Source of the DNA: JACQAP01 sp035548375
GTDB taxonomy: Bacteria > Pseudomonadota > Gammaproteobacteria > Burkholderiales > JACQAP01
Direction of reading: 5' to 3'
DNA: 64,000 nt
NCBI GenBank assembly: GCA_035548375.1
Contig: DASZTG010000054.1
Location: 124,001 to 188,000, forward strand
Position numbers and translations under genes: made by a program. This document shows, piece after piece, positions 43,924 through 51,447 of the stretch (its first letter is position 1; each line of letters opens with the position of its first letter). A model generated the notes under the pieces. That model was not told where the DNA came from and did no database searches. It saw nothing but the letters and a program-made list of their open reading frames with translations.

Positions 43924-44334
43924 TCACGATGGCTTGCGGACGCGGTCCATGAGTGCCTTCGCCGCCCCTTCCCAATTTTGTCCATCGAACTTGCGCACCG
44001 GCAGCGCAACGGCATCGACGCCTTCCAGGCAGCGCACGTTTACGGCCCAGCGTTTCGGATCGATGCGCGGCCGCGACAAGGGATGGATGCCGCAATGTCT
44101 GCAGAAGTAGTGCTTCGCGGTCATGGTGTTGAACTGGTAGAGCGCGAGGTCGGCTTCGCCGGTGAGGATGCGCAGGCTCTCTTCGGAGGCGGCATGCCAG
44201 AGCGCACCAACCTTGCTGCAAAGCGAGCAATTGCAGTAGACGACGTGGTCGAGCTTCGCTTCGACCTCGAACGTGACGGCGCCGCAATGGCAGGCGCCTT
44301 TCCAGGTTTTCCTCGTCGTTTGCGGTTCATGCAT
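43924..44334 (-). CDS. GFA family protein (glutathione-dependent formaldehyde-activating-like), copy 1
   Basis: A 136-aa zinc protein. The CHCGAVTFEVEA start, CNCSLCSK and FCRHCGIHPLSR (Cys pairs) are the GFA/DUF636 signature. It starts 4 nt after the phosphoesterase gene, so they are co-translated. Despite the name, most members have unknown substrates. Confidence 0.9.
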   Translation of the reverse strand: MHEPQTTRKTWKGACHCGAVTFEVEAKLDHVVYCNCSLCSKVGALWHAASEESLRILTGEADLALYQFNTMTAKHYFCRHCGIHPLSRPRIDPKRWAVNVRCLEGVDAVALPVRKFDGQNWEGAAKALMDRVRKPS

Positions 44335-44338
44335 CGCG

Positions 44339-44812
44339 TCACGCCTTTTGCCGGGGAAAAAGATCGGTCATTCGCGCGGAAACCTTGCCGCCGTCTATCT
44401 TCAGCTCCGCGATTGAAATGGGCAGCGTGAAGCGCCTGGGCCCGGCGCTCCCCGGGTTGACGTAGAGCACGCCATCGCGCTCGTCCATCGACGGCTTGTG
44501 CGAATGCCCCGACACGACGACGCGCACGCCGGCCGCACGCGGATCGATGTCGAGCTGCGCGAGGTCGTGAATGGCATAGATCGGAACGCCACCAAGCTCG
44601 ACGACTTCCGTTTCGTGCAGGTTGTACGCCCACGCACCGCGATCGTTGTTGCCGCGAACCGCCGTCAACGGCGCAAGCAAAGCCAGCTCGTCGAGGATTT
44701 CCTGGCTGACGATGTCGCCGCCATGAATGATGTGGTCGCAGCCGCGCAGGAACGCCCTGGCCTCCGGCCGCAACAAGTCGTGCGTATCGGAAATCAGGCC
44801 GACCCTCAGCAT
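44339..44812 (-). CDS. YfcE/MJ0936-like metallophosphoesterase
   Basis: A 157-aa protein with the complete dimetal motif set: GLISDTHD, HGGDIVS, VRGNND and SGHSHKPS. A small phosphodiesterase acting on unknown (possibly cyclic or nucleotide) substrates. Spacing to the neighbouring GNAT gene is 18 nt, in the same operon. Confidence 0.9.
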   Translation of the reverse strand: MLRVGLISDTHDLLRPEARAFLRGCDHIIHGGDIVSQEILDELALLAPLTAVRGNNDRGAWAYNLHETEVVELGGVPIYAIHDLAQLDIDPRAAGVRVVVSGHSHKPSMDERDGVLYVNPGSAGPRRFTLPISIAELKIDGGKVSARMTDLFPRQKA

Positions 44813-44830
44813 GCGGGCGTCATCTGCGTG

Positions 44831-45349
44831 TCAATCCGGCTTGACGACACGCTCGCGTGCCCTGGCGTCAGCCAGCACCACCGAGAGCGCCGTCTGCCTG
44901 CCTGATACGGACCAGTACTCGCGCAGCAGGCGATCCTTCTCTTTCTCGCTTTCGACCAGCGTGAAGCCGTTCTTCTCGTAGAAGCGGATCGCCCAATCGG
45001 CCGCTTTCCAGGTCCCGATCAATACCGGGCGCTCGGTCAGCCGCATCAGGTGCTCGAGCAGGCTGCGGCCGATGCCGGTGCCACGCAATGCAGTGCGCGT
45101 GTAGGCATGGCGGATCAGCGAAACATCTTTCACTTGCTGGATGCCCATGACGCCGACCAGGCGCTCGTCCACCTGGTAGCCGTAGAAATGGACACCGCCG
45201 GCGATTTCCGATTGCAACTCCACCATCGGCATGTAGGGCTCGTGCCAGGCATCGTCGGGGATGACGCCCTTGTAGGCCCGCGCGGCGTCGTTGACGATCT
45301 CGAGGATCGTCGGGACGTCGTTCGCGTCGCAGGCTCCTATCGCGTCCAT
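44831..45349 (-). CDS. GNAT-family N-acetyltransferase
   Basis: A 172-aa acetyltransferase. The acetyl-CoA motif A appears as RTALRGTGIGRSLLEHLM, and motif B as AIRFYEKNGFTLVESE. First gene of the run GNAT-phosphoesterase-GFA-VOC. Substrate unknown. Confidence 0.9.
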   Translation of the reverse strand: MDAIGACDANDVPTILEIVNDAARAYKGVIPDDAWHEPYMPMVELQSEIAGGVHFYGYQVDERLVGVMGIQQVKDVSLIRHAYTRTALRGTGIGRSLLEHLMRLTERPVLIGTWKAADWAIRFYEKNGFTLVESEKEKDRLLREYWSVSGRQTALSVVLADARARERVVKPD

Positions 45350-45374
45350 TTATCTACTACCTCGCGCCAGCCCT

Positions 45375-45562
45375 ACTACCTCGCTCTCACCGCGGAGTAC
45401 GCGGAGGGCGCGGAGGAAATACGGGAGGAATAGGACTGGAAGAATGTCGATCGGAGGGAAATTCGCTGTTTCGTTGCCAGGCTATCCCTTACCGGTACGT
45501 TGAATACGAGGTTCTTGTTTCCTCTCATTCCCGCCTCTACGTCCTCCGCGGTGAGAGGTAGG
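45375..45562. repeat. Composite inverted-repeat element, copy 4
   Basis: Left arm CTACCTCGCTCTCACCGCGG; right arm CCGCGGTGAGAGGTAGG, close to a perfect reverse complement. The left arm continues with CGCGGAGGGCGCGGAGG-type units, as in copy 1. A partial extra copy (GGTGAGAGGTAGGCTC) follows at 45571. Confidence 0.75.
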
Positions 45563-45595
45563 TTCGAAAAGGTGAGAGGTAGGCTCAAGACAAAT

Positions 45596-46249
45596 TCACC
45601 GCTTGCCCGCCCAATACTCATCGAACTGCGCGGGAAGGTTCTTGAGTGGCGATGACTGCGCGAAAAATTCCGAGGTGCGCGGCTGGAATTCGATCAGCCC
45701 GACCTGGGTTTCGACGGCGTATTCTCCCAGCGCTTCGTCGAGCATCAGGTAACCGATCTGGCCGAAGGTAATTTCCTCGTCCGCGTTGTATTCGTCGAAG
45801 AACAGCATGATCCCGACCTTGTCGGCATCCGTGAACATCAAATAATTCACATCCCCGGATTTCACGAACCGGTCGCCGAAACCCATGTCGGATATCACTG
45901 CGCGACGCGGGCGAAACTTGACCCAGATCCAGCGCGGCAGCTCCGGCGCGCTCGCGTAGAGTGCTTCCACCGCCGGGAAAGCGGTCTTGTTTCCGTCGGC
46001 GGTGATGACGAATTCCTTCTTGCCGTCCTTGAAGATCGGCCCGAACTCGAACGTGACCGCCTCGTTGACCTTTCGCAACTCGGCGCCGAGCTGGGTGATG
46101 GTCTCTTCGCTGCCGGCACCGCCGGCGAACAGCCGCTCTTCGTTTTGCTGGAACCAGTTCCAGAATTCGGCTTCGCCTGCCGCATGCGCTGCGGACTGGA
46201 AAAGCCCGAGGATCGTGAGCAGACCGACCAGCCTGAAAAAATACTTCAT
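45596..46249 (-). CDS. Secreted hypothetical protein, 217 aa
   Basis: Signal peptide at 1-23 (MKYFFRLVGLLTILGLFQSA, cleavage near AHA). The mature protein is rich in acidic and aromatic residues (FWNWFQQNEERL, WIWVKFRPRRAV, MLFFDEYNADEE). The internal block is reminiscent of uncharacterised immunity-like or DUF-type proteins, but I cannot name a family. Confidence 0.65.
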   Translation of the reverse strand: MKYFFRLVGLLTILGLFQSAAHAAGEAEFWNWFQQNEERLFAGGAGSEETITQLGAELRKVNEAVTFEFGPIFKDGKKEFVITADGNKTAFPAVEALYASAPELPRWIWVKFRPRRAVISDMGFGDRFVKSGDVNYLMFTDADKVGIMLFFDEYNADEEITFGQIGYLMLDEALGEYAVETQVGLIEFQPRTSEFFAQSSPLKNLPAQFDEYWAGKR

Positions 46250-46272
46250 TTGGATAGCTTCGATAAAACCTG

Positions 46273-46292
46273 GCTCTCACCGCGGTGAGAGC
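46273..46292. repeat. 20-bp perfect palindrome
   Basis: GCTCTCACCGCGGTGAGAGC, identical in core to the arm tips of the element at 45375; probably a deletion remnant in which the two arms are fused. Confidence 0.55.
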
Positions 46293-46306
46293 GAGTTAGC
46301 AGGCTT

Positions 46307-46729
46307 TTAGCACTGGATGAGCTCGATGCTCACCCCATCCGGCGCGGCGACATAGCAGAGCACCATGCCCGGCTTGAACTCCCACGGCTCGACCGCCATG
46401 CGCACGCCCTTTTTCTTGAGCTCGTCGCAGAACTTGCGCAGGTCGCCCTCGTAGGTGAAGCCGAAGTGGTCGGTGCCCCAGCCATCGTGGCTGGAGTAGC
46501 CGCCGTCGAAGGCCTTCATCGGACGCGCCTCGGCGGGCTTTTCGCCCGGGCGGGCGCCGCGCACGACGATGGTCATGCCGGCAATGCGCACGTCGATCTG
46601 CGGCGCGCCGCGCAGGTTGTCCTGCACTGCGGTAATTTCGCCGCCGAACATTTCCTTGTACCAGTCCGCGGTGGCCTTCGGGTCGCGGCTGATCAGGTGG
46701 ATGTGGTCGAACCCCAGTCCTTGGCCCAT
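46307..46729 (-). CDS. VOC family protein, second copy of the fold in this region
   Basis: A 140-aa VOC protein: GFDHIHLISRDPKATADWYK with metal-ligand His and a C-terminal DGVSIELIQ with the metal-ligand Glu. Ribosome site GGAGAACAAC precedes the ATG. Metal-dependent lyase or dioxygenase; substrate unknown. Confidence 0.88.
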   Translation of the reverse strand: MGQGLGFDHIHLISRDPKATADWYKEMFGGEITAVQDNLRGAPQIDVRIAGMTIVVRGARPGEKPAEARPMKAFDGGYSSHDGWGTDHFGFTYEGDLRKFCDELKKKGVRMAVEPWEFKPGMVLCYVAAPDGVSIELIQC

Positions 46730-46819
46730 GTTGTTCTCCGCCCGGTGTTGTAGGGAACTGCGAATCTGTCGGGCGCCTATTCTGTCACTCCATTCGAGCC
46801 AGCGGAATCCCGCGCGCGC

Positions 46820-47419
46820 TCAAATTTTCTGCGCGATGACACAGAGATGCTTCTCGGGGTGCTGGTCGTATTCCAGGTGCCGGCACAGGCACCCCACGCG
46901 GGTGATCGCTTCCAGCGTGCGGGGCACGCCAAGCACGCTGTAGTACATGGGAGGCCCCATCGCGGAATCGGTTTTCTCGGCCCGCGCGTCGAGGCCGCCG
47001 GTCGTGAAAATGCAAACGCCGCCGGGTGCGAGGCCCTGCAGCAGTTTCGCAAGGACTGCTTCCTGTTGCGAGAGGGGGACGTGCCAGATGCTGTCCCAGG
47101 CCGAAATGAAATCGTACGGATGCGGCGGGACCCACTCGCAGATATCCGCATGATGGAACGTCACGTCGGGATGACGTGCCCGCGCGAGCGCCAGCATGCG
47201 AGCCGAAAGATCCAGGCCCTCAACCGCGTAGCCGCGCGACTGCAGCAGGTCGATGATCCTGCCGCTGCTGCCGCAACCGACATCGAGCGCACGGCGTCCA
47301 ATCCCGGCAAAGGCAAGCGCGCGCTCGTGCTGGCCGATGCCGTTGCTTCGGGGAAAATCGTCGCTGTTCCAGCGATCCGCAAGCTCGTCGTAGCTCGCGG
47401 CTACCTGTTGCGGCGTCAT
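46820..47419 (-). CDS. Class I SAM-dependent methyltransferase
   Basis: A 199-aa protein. Motif I is ALDVGCGSSGRIID and the acidic strand is VEGLDLSARML; ISAWDSIWHVPL resembles motif IV of small-molecule methyltransferases. The ATG at 47419 begins at the usual VAASYDELADRW start; the longer frame upstream is a shadow. Substrate unknown. Confidence 0.85.
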   Translation of the reverse strand: MTPQQVAASYDELADRWNSDDFPRSNGIGQHERALAFAGIGRRALDVGCGSSGRIIDLLQSRGYAVEGLDLSARMLALARARHPDVTFHHADICEWVPPHPYDFISAWDSIWHVPLSQQEAVLAKLLQGLAPGGVCIFTTGGLDARAEKTDSAMGPPMYYSVLGVPRTLEAITRVGCLCRHLEYDQHPEKHLCVIAQKI

Positions 47420-47552
47420 CGCCTGGATCGAAAGTTGATGCTGGCGAAACCCAGGATGTCTGCAGCGCCTGGCCTTGCCGCGGGCATGCCGGATTTCATG
47501 GGCCGCCATTTGGCGGATCGTCCATGCGCAAGCTCCTGCCATAGTGCGGCAG

Positions 47553-48200
47553 TCACGTTCGCCTGCGCAGGAACACGTGGTTCGCGCGTTCGCCGGCAAC
47601 GGATTTCGCGCATTCGTAACCGAGTTCGTTCAGGTCGAGGCCGTTGAACAGATGCTCGCCCGAGCCCATCAACACCGGGCCCATTGCGAGGTGAAGTTCA
47701 TCGACCAGCCCGGCGCGCAGATACTGCTTGATCGTGGCGACACCGCCACCGAGGCGCACGTCGCGGCCGCCCGCGGACGCCCTGGCCTGCTCCAGCGCGG
47801 AATGGATGCCGTCGGTGACGAAGCGAAACTCCGTGCCGCCCGTCATTTTCAACGGCGCGCGCGCGTGGTGCGTCAGCACGAACACGGGCACGTGATACGG
47901 CGGCTCCTCGCCCCACCAGCCCTTCCAGCTTTCATCCGGCCACGGCCCGCGCACGGGGCCGAACATGTTGCGCCCGAGTATCCAGGCGCCGACGTTTTCG
48001 AAGCCCTGCTCCGCCATGCCGTTGTCCACGCCGGTTTCGCCTTCGGCCTTGCCGAACATTCTCTGGAATACCCGCGTCGGAAAGAACCATTGCATGAGCT
48101 CGGGGCCGCGCACGCCGAGCGGGTTTTGCAGGTCCTGGTTGGGGCCGGCGCCATAGCCGTCAAGCGAAACCCCGAAGCACTGGACACGAAGCCTGGACAT
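47553..48200 (-). CDS. Dihydrofolate reductase family protein (RibD C-terminal-like)
   Basis: A 215-aa DHFR-fold protein: RVQCFGVSLDGYGAGP start, RNMFGPVRGPW, and the nucleotide-binding GGGVATIKQYLRAGLVDEL. This pattern is that of the uncharacterised RibD-C/DHFR-like group rather than FolA. NADPH-dependent reductase, substrate unknown. Confidence 0.88.
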   Translation of the reverse strand: MSRLRVQCFGVSLDGYGAGPNQDLQNPLGVRGPELMQWFFPTRVFQRMFGKAEGETGVDNGMAEQGFENVGAWILGRNMFGPVRGPWPDESWKGWWGEEPPYHVPVFVLTHHARAPLKMTGGTEFRFVTDGIHSALEQARASAGGRDVRLGGGVATIKQYLRAGLVDELHLAMGPVLMGSGEHLFNGLDLNELGYECAKSVAGERANHVFLRRRT

Positions 48201-48264
48201 TTCTTTTCTCGCCGTTCTTCAGATGGTCGAAGTCTAGCGCCTGCGTGCCTGCCCCGCACGCAGC

Positions 48265-48292
48265 AAAGCGGGCGCCCCCCGGCGCCCGCTTT
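48265..48292 (-). terminator. Intrinsic terminator of the EF-hand gene
   Basis: Perfect 12-bp stem AAAGCGGGCGCC/GGCGCCCGCTTT with a 4-nt loop, 25 bases past the stop at 48318. Confidence 0.8.
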
Positions 48293-48317
48293 CGCTTCGT
48301 TGCGCGAGACGAGTCCG

Positions 48318-48692
48318 TTACATCTTGCCGTTCTTGCTGGGATGCGCCGACATGTAGGTGTGGACCTCATCCAGCGACACCGTGCCGTCCTTGTCCGTGT
48401 CGATGGCATCGAAGTTCTTCGAGATGCGCGGCATCTTCTTCGCTTCGGTTCGATCCAGCGTGCCGTCATTGTTCTTGTCGGCCTTCTTGAACATGGCGTC
48501 ACCCTTGTCGTGCATGCCCGACTTGGTCTTGTCGTTCATGCTATCCGGCGCGGCGGCCGGATCAGCCGCCCTCGATTGCGAGGACTCCGCGGGCAGCGGC
48601 TCCGATTTGACAGCTTCGTCAGCCGCCAGGACGGCGGTCGCGGCACCGGCAAACAGGCCGGCGACCAGCACTGGAATAATGGAATGCTTCAT
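48318..48692 (-). CDS. Secreted EF-hand protein
   Basis: A 124-aa protein. Signal peptide about 1-24 (MKHSIIPVLVAGLFAGAAT). Two EF-hand calcium loops: DKNNDGTLDRTE and DTDKDGTVSLDE, with D-x-D-x-D-G spacing and a Glu at position 12. The linker is Ser/Pro/Lys-rich. A periplasmic Ca2+-binding or buffering protein is likely. Confidence 0.88.
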   Translation of the reverse strand: MKHSIIPVLVAGLFAGAATAVLAADEAVKSEPLPAESSQSRAADPAAAPDSMNDKTKSGMHDKGDAMFKKADKNNDGTLDRTEAKKMPRISKNFDAIDTDKDGTVSLDEVHTYMSAHPSKNGKM

Positions 48693-48981
48693 GGTGTTTA
48701 TCCTCTCTCGTGAATGGAAATTTTCAGCTGAACCGCGAATATGCCGCGACTCAATGTCCGGCACATCGATGTGACCACATAAATCCGCGAAAGTTACGGC
48801 CGTGGTCGATCGTTCTAATGGAGAATGGCCAAAACAACCACGACATGCCCGAACAGGCGCGTCGGCAATTTGTCCAGCATTATTCGTGAAAGTCTTACCG
48901 GTAAATTCGTCAGGAAATGGCTTCCTGGCGGGTTTTGCGGTCGAAGCGATGACGGTTCGATAACCACCCGGGAGTATCGCG

Positions 48982-49326
48982 ATGAAGAAGTTCCTTGTGA
49001 TGTACCTCGCTCCCGTGTCCGTGGTCGATGAATGGAAGAAGACGGATGCGCAGAAGCGCAAGGCCGCCGAAGAAAAAATGCAGGGCGAATGGATGCAGTG
49101 GATGGGCGAGCACGCCGGCATGTTCTCCGACACCGGCGGCGGCGTGGGCAAGACCAAACGCGTCACGACCGCGGGAACATCCGACAGCCGCAACGACATC
49201 ATGCTCTACGCGATCGTGCAGGCGGAGTCGCATGCGGCCGCGGCAAAGGCATTCGAACACCATCCGCACCTGCAGATCCCGCAGGCCTCCATCGAGGTCA
49301 TGGAAATGAACCCCCTCGGAATGTAG
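48982..49326 (+). CDS. YCII-related small protein, 114 aa
   Basis: A small ferredoxin-like fold protein: MKKFLVMYLAPVSVVDEW start and a later NDIMLYAIVQAESHAAAAKA helix with HHPHLQIPQASIEVMEMNP. Resembles YCII domain proteins, in which a His-Asp pair can be catalytic. Ribosome site GGGAG lies 9 nt upstream. Function unknown. Confidence 0.65.
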   Translation: MKKFLVMYLAPVSVVDEWKKTDAQKRKAAEEKMQGEWMQWMGEHAGMFSDTGGGVGKTKRVTTAGTSDSRNDIMLYAIVQAESHAAAAKAFEHHPHLQIPQASIEVMEMNPLGM

Positions 49327-49354
49327 GGCGCGCGTCCCTGGGTCAGCGGGTGCT

Positions 49355-49834
49355 TCAGTAAGGCGTCCCGTCCTTGTGCACAAAGGTCCATTTGCCGTCG
49401 ATCATCTTCGCCTTGAGATCGTCGTCCGGATAACTGCCTTCGTCGCCCGGCGTCCTGTCGCCGACTTCGAGATAGACCACGTCCGCGGCCGTCTCGTTGA
49501 CGAGGCAATGAGCGTTGCCGGTGCCCGCCTTGAACCCGGCGCACATGCCGGGCGAGAGCCGCGTCCTGCCTTCATCGGTATGCAAGGTCGGATTCCCCTC
49601 GATGATGTAGATGAACTCGTCCTGCTTCGTGTGCGCGTGGCGCAACGCCGACACCGAGCCCGGGACCAGCCGTGTCAGGTTCACTCCGAAGTTGGCAAGG
49701 CCGAATAAATCCCCGAGGGGACGCTTCTGCCTGCCCAGCATCCTGGAGGCAAAGGGCTCGGGATAATTCGATGGCTTGGTCCTGAGCGGCGCTTGCGCCG
49801 CGACGATGGCGATCGGGTAGGTCATGCCTGGCAT
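49355..49834 (-). CDS. Cupin domain-containing protein
   Basis: A 159-aa single-cupin protein. Motif 1 is HAHTKQDEFIYIIEGNP and motif 2 includes GTGNAHCLVNE, giving the His-His-Glu-His metal site. Start at the ATG at 49834, with GGAG upstream; the long frame further upstream is a shadow. Probably an isomerase, oxygenase or regulatory sugar/amino-acid binder; not assignable. Confidence 0.85.
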   Translation of the reverse strand: MPGMTYPIAIVAAQAPLRTKPSNYPEPFASRMLGRQKRPLGDLFGLANFGVNLTRLVPGSVSALRHAHTKQDEFIYIIEGNPTLHTDEGRTRLSPGMCAGFKAGTGNAHCLVNETAADVVYLEVGDRTPGDEGSYPDDDLKAKMIDGKWTFVHKDGTPY

Positions 49835-49875
49835 GCTTGCTCCGGCGGTGATGTTGATACGAAACGGATTCGGGA

Positions 49876-50295
49876 TTAGTGGAACGCGACGTCGGCGATC
49901 CAGTGGCGCTTGCGTCGCGCGAGGCGCACTTCCTCGGATTCGCCGTCGAACGTGGCCGCAGCGTGGCGAAGCAGGGAGGCATCGACGCCTTCGAATGCAT
50001 TCACGCTGACCACCGCGTAAAGCCGGCCGTCGAGCAAGCTGGTGACGACCGGCACGGCGCCGCAATTGCGACAGATGTGGAAATCCGCGGTCTTCGTGCC
50101 GAACGCGTATGTCGAGACGAGCGAAGCATCCAGCACCTTCACGCGCAGCGACCCCGTCGGGCAGGAGGTCCAGACGCCGCCGTGCTTGACGCAAAACGAA
50201 CAGGTGCATGCCCGGGCCGGGATTTCCCGTGGCTCGGGTTTCCAGTCCAGCGCAAAGGAAATGTTGCCGCAATGGCAGCGGCCGACGATCTTCAT
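49876..50295 (-). CDS. GFA family protein, copy 2
   Basis: A 139-aa zinc protein with GRCHCGNISFALDW, CTCSFCVKHGG and ICRNCGAVP. Paralogous to the protein at 43924 but divergent and with a different C-terminus. Start at the ATG at 50295; the 60 residues encoded upstream are not conserved in the family. Confidence 0.88.
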   Translation of the reverse strand: MKIVGRCHCGNISFALDWKPEPREIPARACTCSFCVKHGGVWTSCPTGSLRVKVLDASLVSTYAFGTKTADFHICRNCGAVPVVTSLLDGRLYAVVSVNAFEGVDASLLRHAAATFDGESEEVRLARRKRHWIADVAFH

Positions 50296-50422
50296 GGAAT
50301 ATTTCCGAGTGGTTTCGCGAAATATTACTGCGGACGTCGACCAGGCTTTTTTCGCGAGGAATAATTGCGTCAGGAAGACCCGGGGGCTGCCTGACGCGCC
50401 TGCCATTCCTTGACCAAAACAA

Positions 50423-50455
50423 AAAGCCCGGAACTCTCGCGAGATTCCGGGCTTT
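50423..50455 (-). terminator. Large terminator hairpin
   Basis: AAAGCCCGGAA/TTCCGGGCTTT enclosing a further TCTCGCGAGA palindrome. Read on the minus strand it ends in TTTTTGTTTT. Located downstream of a possible 40-codon frame at 50482-50604. Confidence 0.8.
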
Positions 50456-50481
50456 CGTGGCAGGCCACGATGCACGCGGCC

Positions 50482-50604
50482 TCACGCCATCCTGACCTTC
50501 CCGGAAACGATCAAATCCTCGAATGAGGCCAGGCGGGGCGAGTTGCTCCGCACGAGGCGCTGCACCCGTGGGTCATGTGTCCTGCGATGGCAATGGCGTT
50601 TCAT
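50482..50604 (-). CDS. Possible small protein, 40 aa
   Basis: Frame from the ATG at 50604 to the stop at 50482, ending 27 bases before the strong minus-strand terminator. Product is basic (MKRHCHRRTHDPRVQRLVRS). A GGAAACCGGAA stretch precedes the ATG. The terminator implies a minus-strand transcript here, but the coding assignment is weak; it could be an untranslated leader or small RNA. Confidence 0.3.
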   Translation of the reverse strand: MKRHCHRRTHDPRVQRLVRSNSPRLASFEDLIVSGKVRMA

Positions 50605-50689
50605 TTCCGGTTTCCGAATAAATTCTGGTCTTGCGAGGGTGCGCATCCTCCTCCTCGAAGATGACGCTGTCAACCGGCGGCGCAAAATT

Positions 50690-51430
50690 TTATCTCCAGA
50701 GCTGGACCGCCCATGTCAGCCCGGCGCGCACCTCGAACAGCGGTTCGCCATCGATGCGGCCCGAGCGCAGGCCGAAATCGAATGACAGGTTCTCGTGCGC
50801 GCGCCAGATGGCGCCGACCAACTCGGAACTCAGGTCGGAGCCGGCGTTGTCGCGCTGGGTCAGCAGCTCAATCACAGGGCGCACTTTCCATTTGTCCGAC
50901 CCTTCAACGATGATGCCAAGCGAGCGTTCCCAGTTGTGCTCGCGTGTGAACTCGATCCCGCCGTTCAAGTGCACGGTTGCCGCATCCCAGCGCTGCGAGA
51001 CGATGCCTGTGCAAATTCCGCCGGTCCCGTTGACACCGTTGGTGCCCGGCAGCAGCACCCCGCATTCGGCGGCAACGCTCACACCGCTGCCGTCTTGCAG
51101 GCTGCCGCGCCTGAGAACCTGCTTCAACGTGAGCATGGTGTCGTCCAGGATGCTGCCCGATCCCGACGCGGAATGATCGATCGGATTCAGCAGCGCGCTT
51201 TCGAGCACAACCTCGCGGTCGTGCCCGATGCCGAGATTCAGCACGGTGGCCGGCGCCACCAGAAACTTGTCGCCGCCCTCGCGCAAATACCCGAGCGGAC
51301 CGAACTCGAGCTCGAACTCACCTTCGTCGGCGACACCCGCGTCGGTAGAGTCGAAGGGCCGGTAGGCAAAGGTCTCATCGGCCAGCAACGCCAGCATGCA
51401 CACGACCATGAAGCGCCAGGCGCTCTTCAT
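50690..51430 (-). CDS. Probable outer-membrane protein (MetA-pathway/transporter-like)
   Basis: A 246-aa protein. Signal peptide about 1-22 (MKSAWRFMVVCMLALLADET). The mature start RPFDSTDAGVADEGEFELEF is characteristic of phenol_MetA_deg-type predicted beta-barrels, and alternating strands continue to the end (FEVRAGLTWAVQLWR, ending in an aromatic-containing strand as barrels do). Start codon ATG 51430 preferred over a TTG overlapping the cytochrome stop. Forms an operon with the nonaheme cytochrome. Confidence 0.7.
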   Translation of the reverse strand: MKSAWRFMVVCMLALLADETFAYRPFDSTDAGVADEGEFELEFGPLGYLREGGDKFLVAPATVLNLGIGHDREVVLESALLNPIDHSASGSGSILDDTMLTLKQVLRRGSLQDGSGVSVAAECGVLLPGTNGVNGTGGICTGIVSQRWDAATVHLNGGIEFTREHNWERSLGIIVEGSDKWKVRPVIELLTQRDNAGSDLSSELVGAIWRAHENLSFDFGLRSGRIDGEPLFEVRAGLTWAVQLWR

Positions 51431-51447
51431 CGTGATATGAAGCCCAG

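Noticed and set aside
49355..50485. 376-codon minus-strand frame covering the cupin and GFA genes
   Set aside because: The N-terminal 217 codons are out of frame with the GFA gene, which has all zinc motifs; only the cupin part is real.
50482..50685. 67-codon minus-strand frame starting at 50685
   Set aside because: The first 27 codons are Arg-rich and lack a ribosome site; only the shorter 40-codon frame near the terminator is listed, at low confidence.
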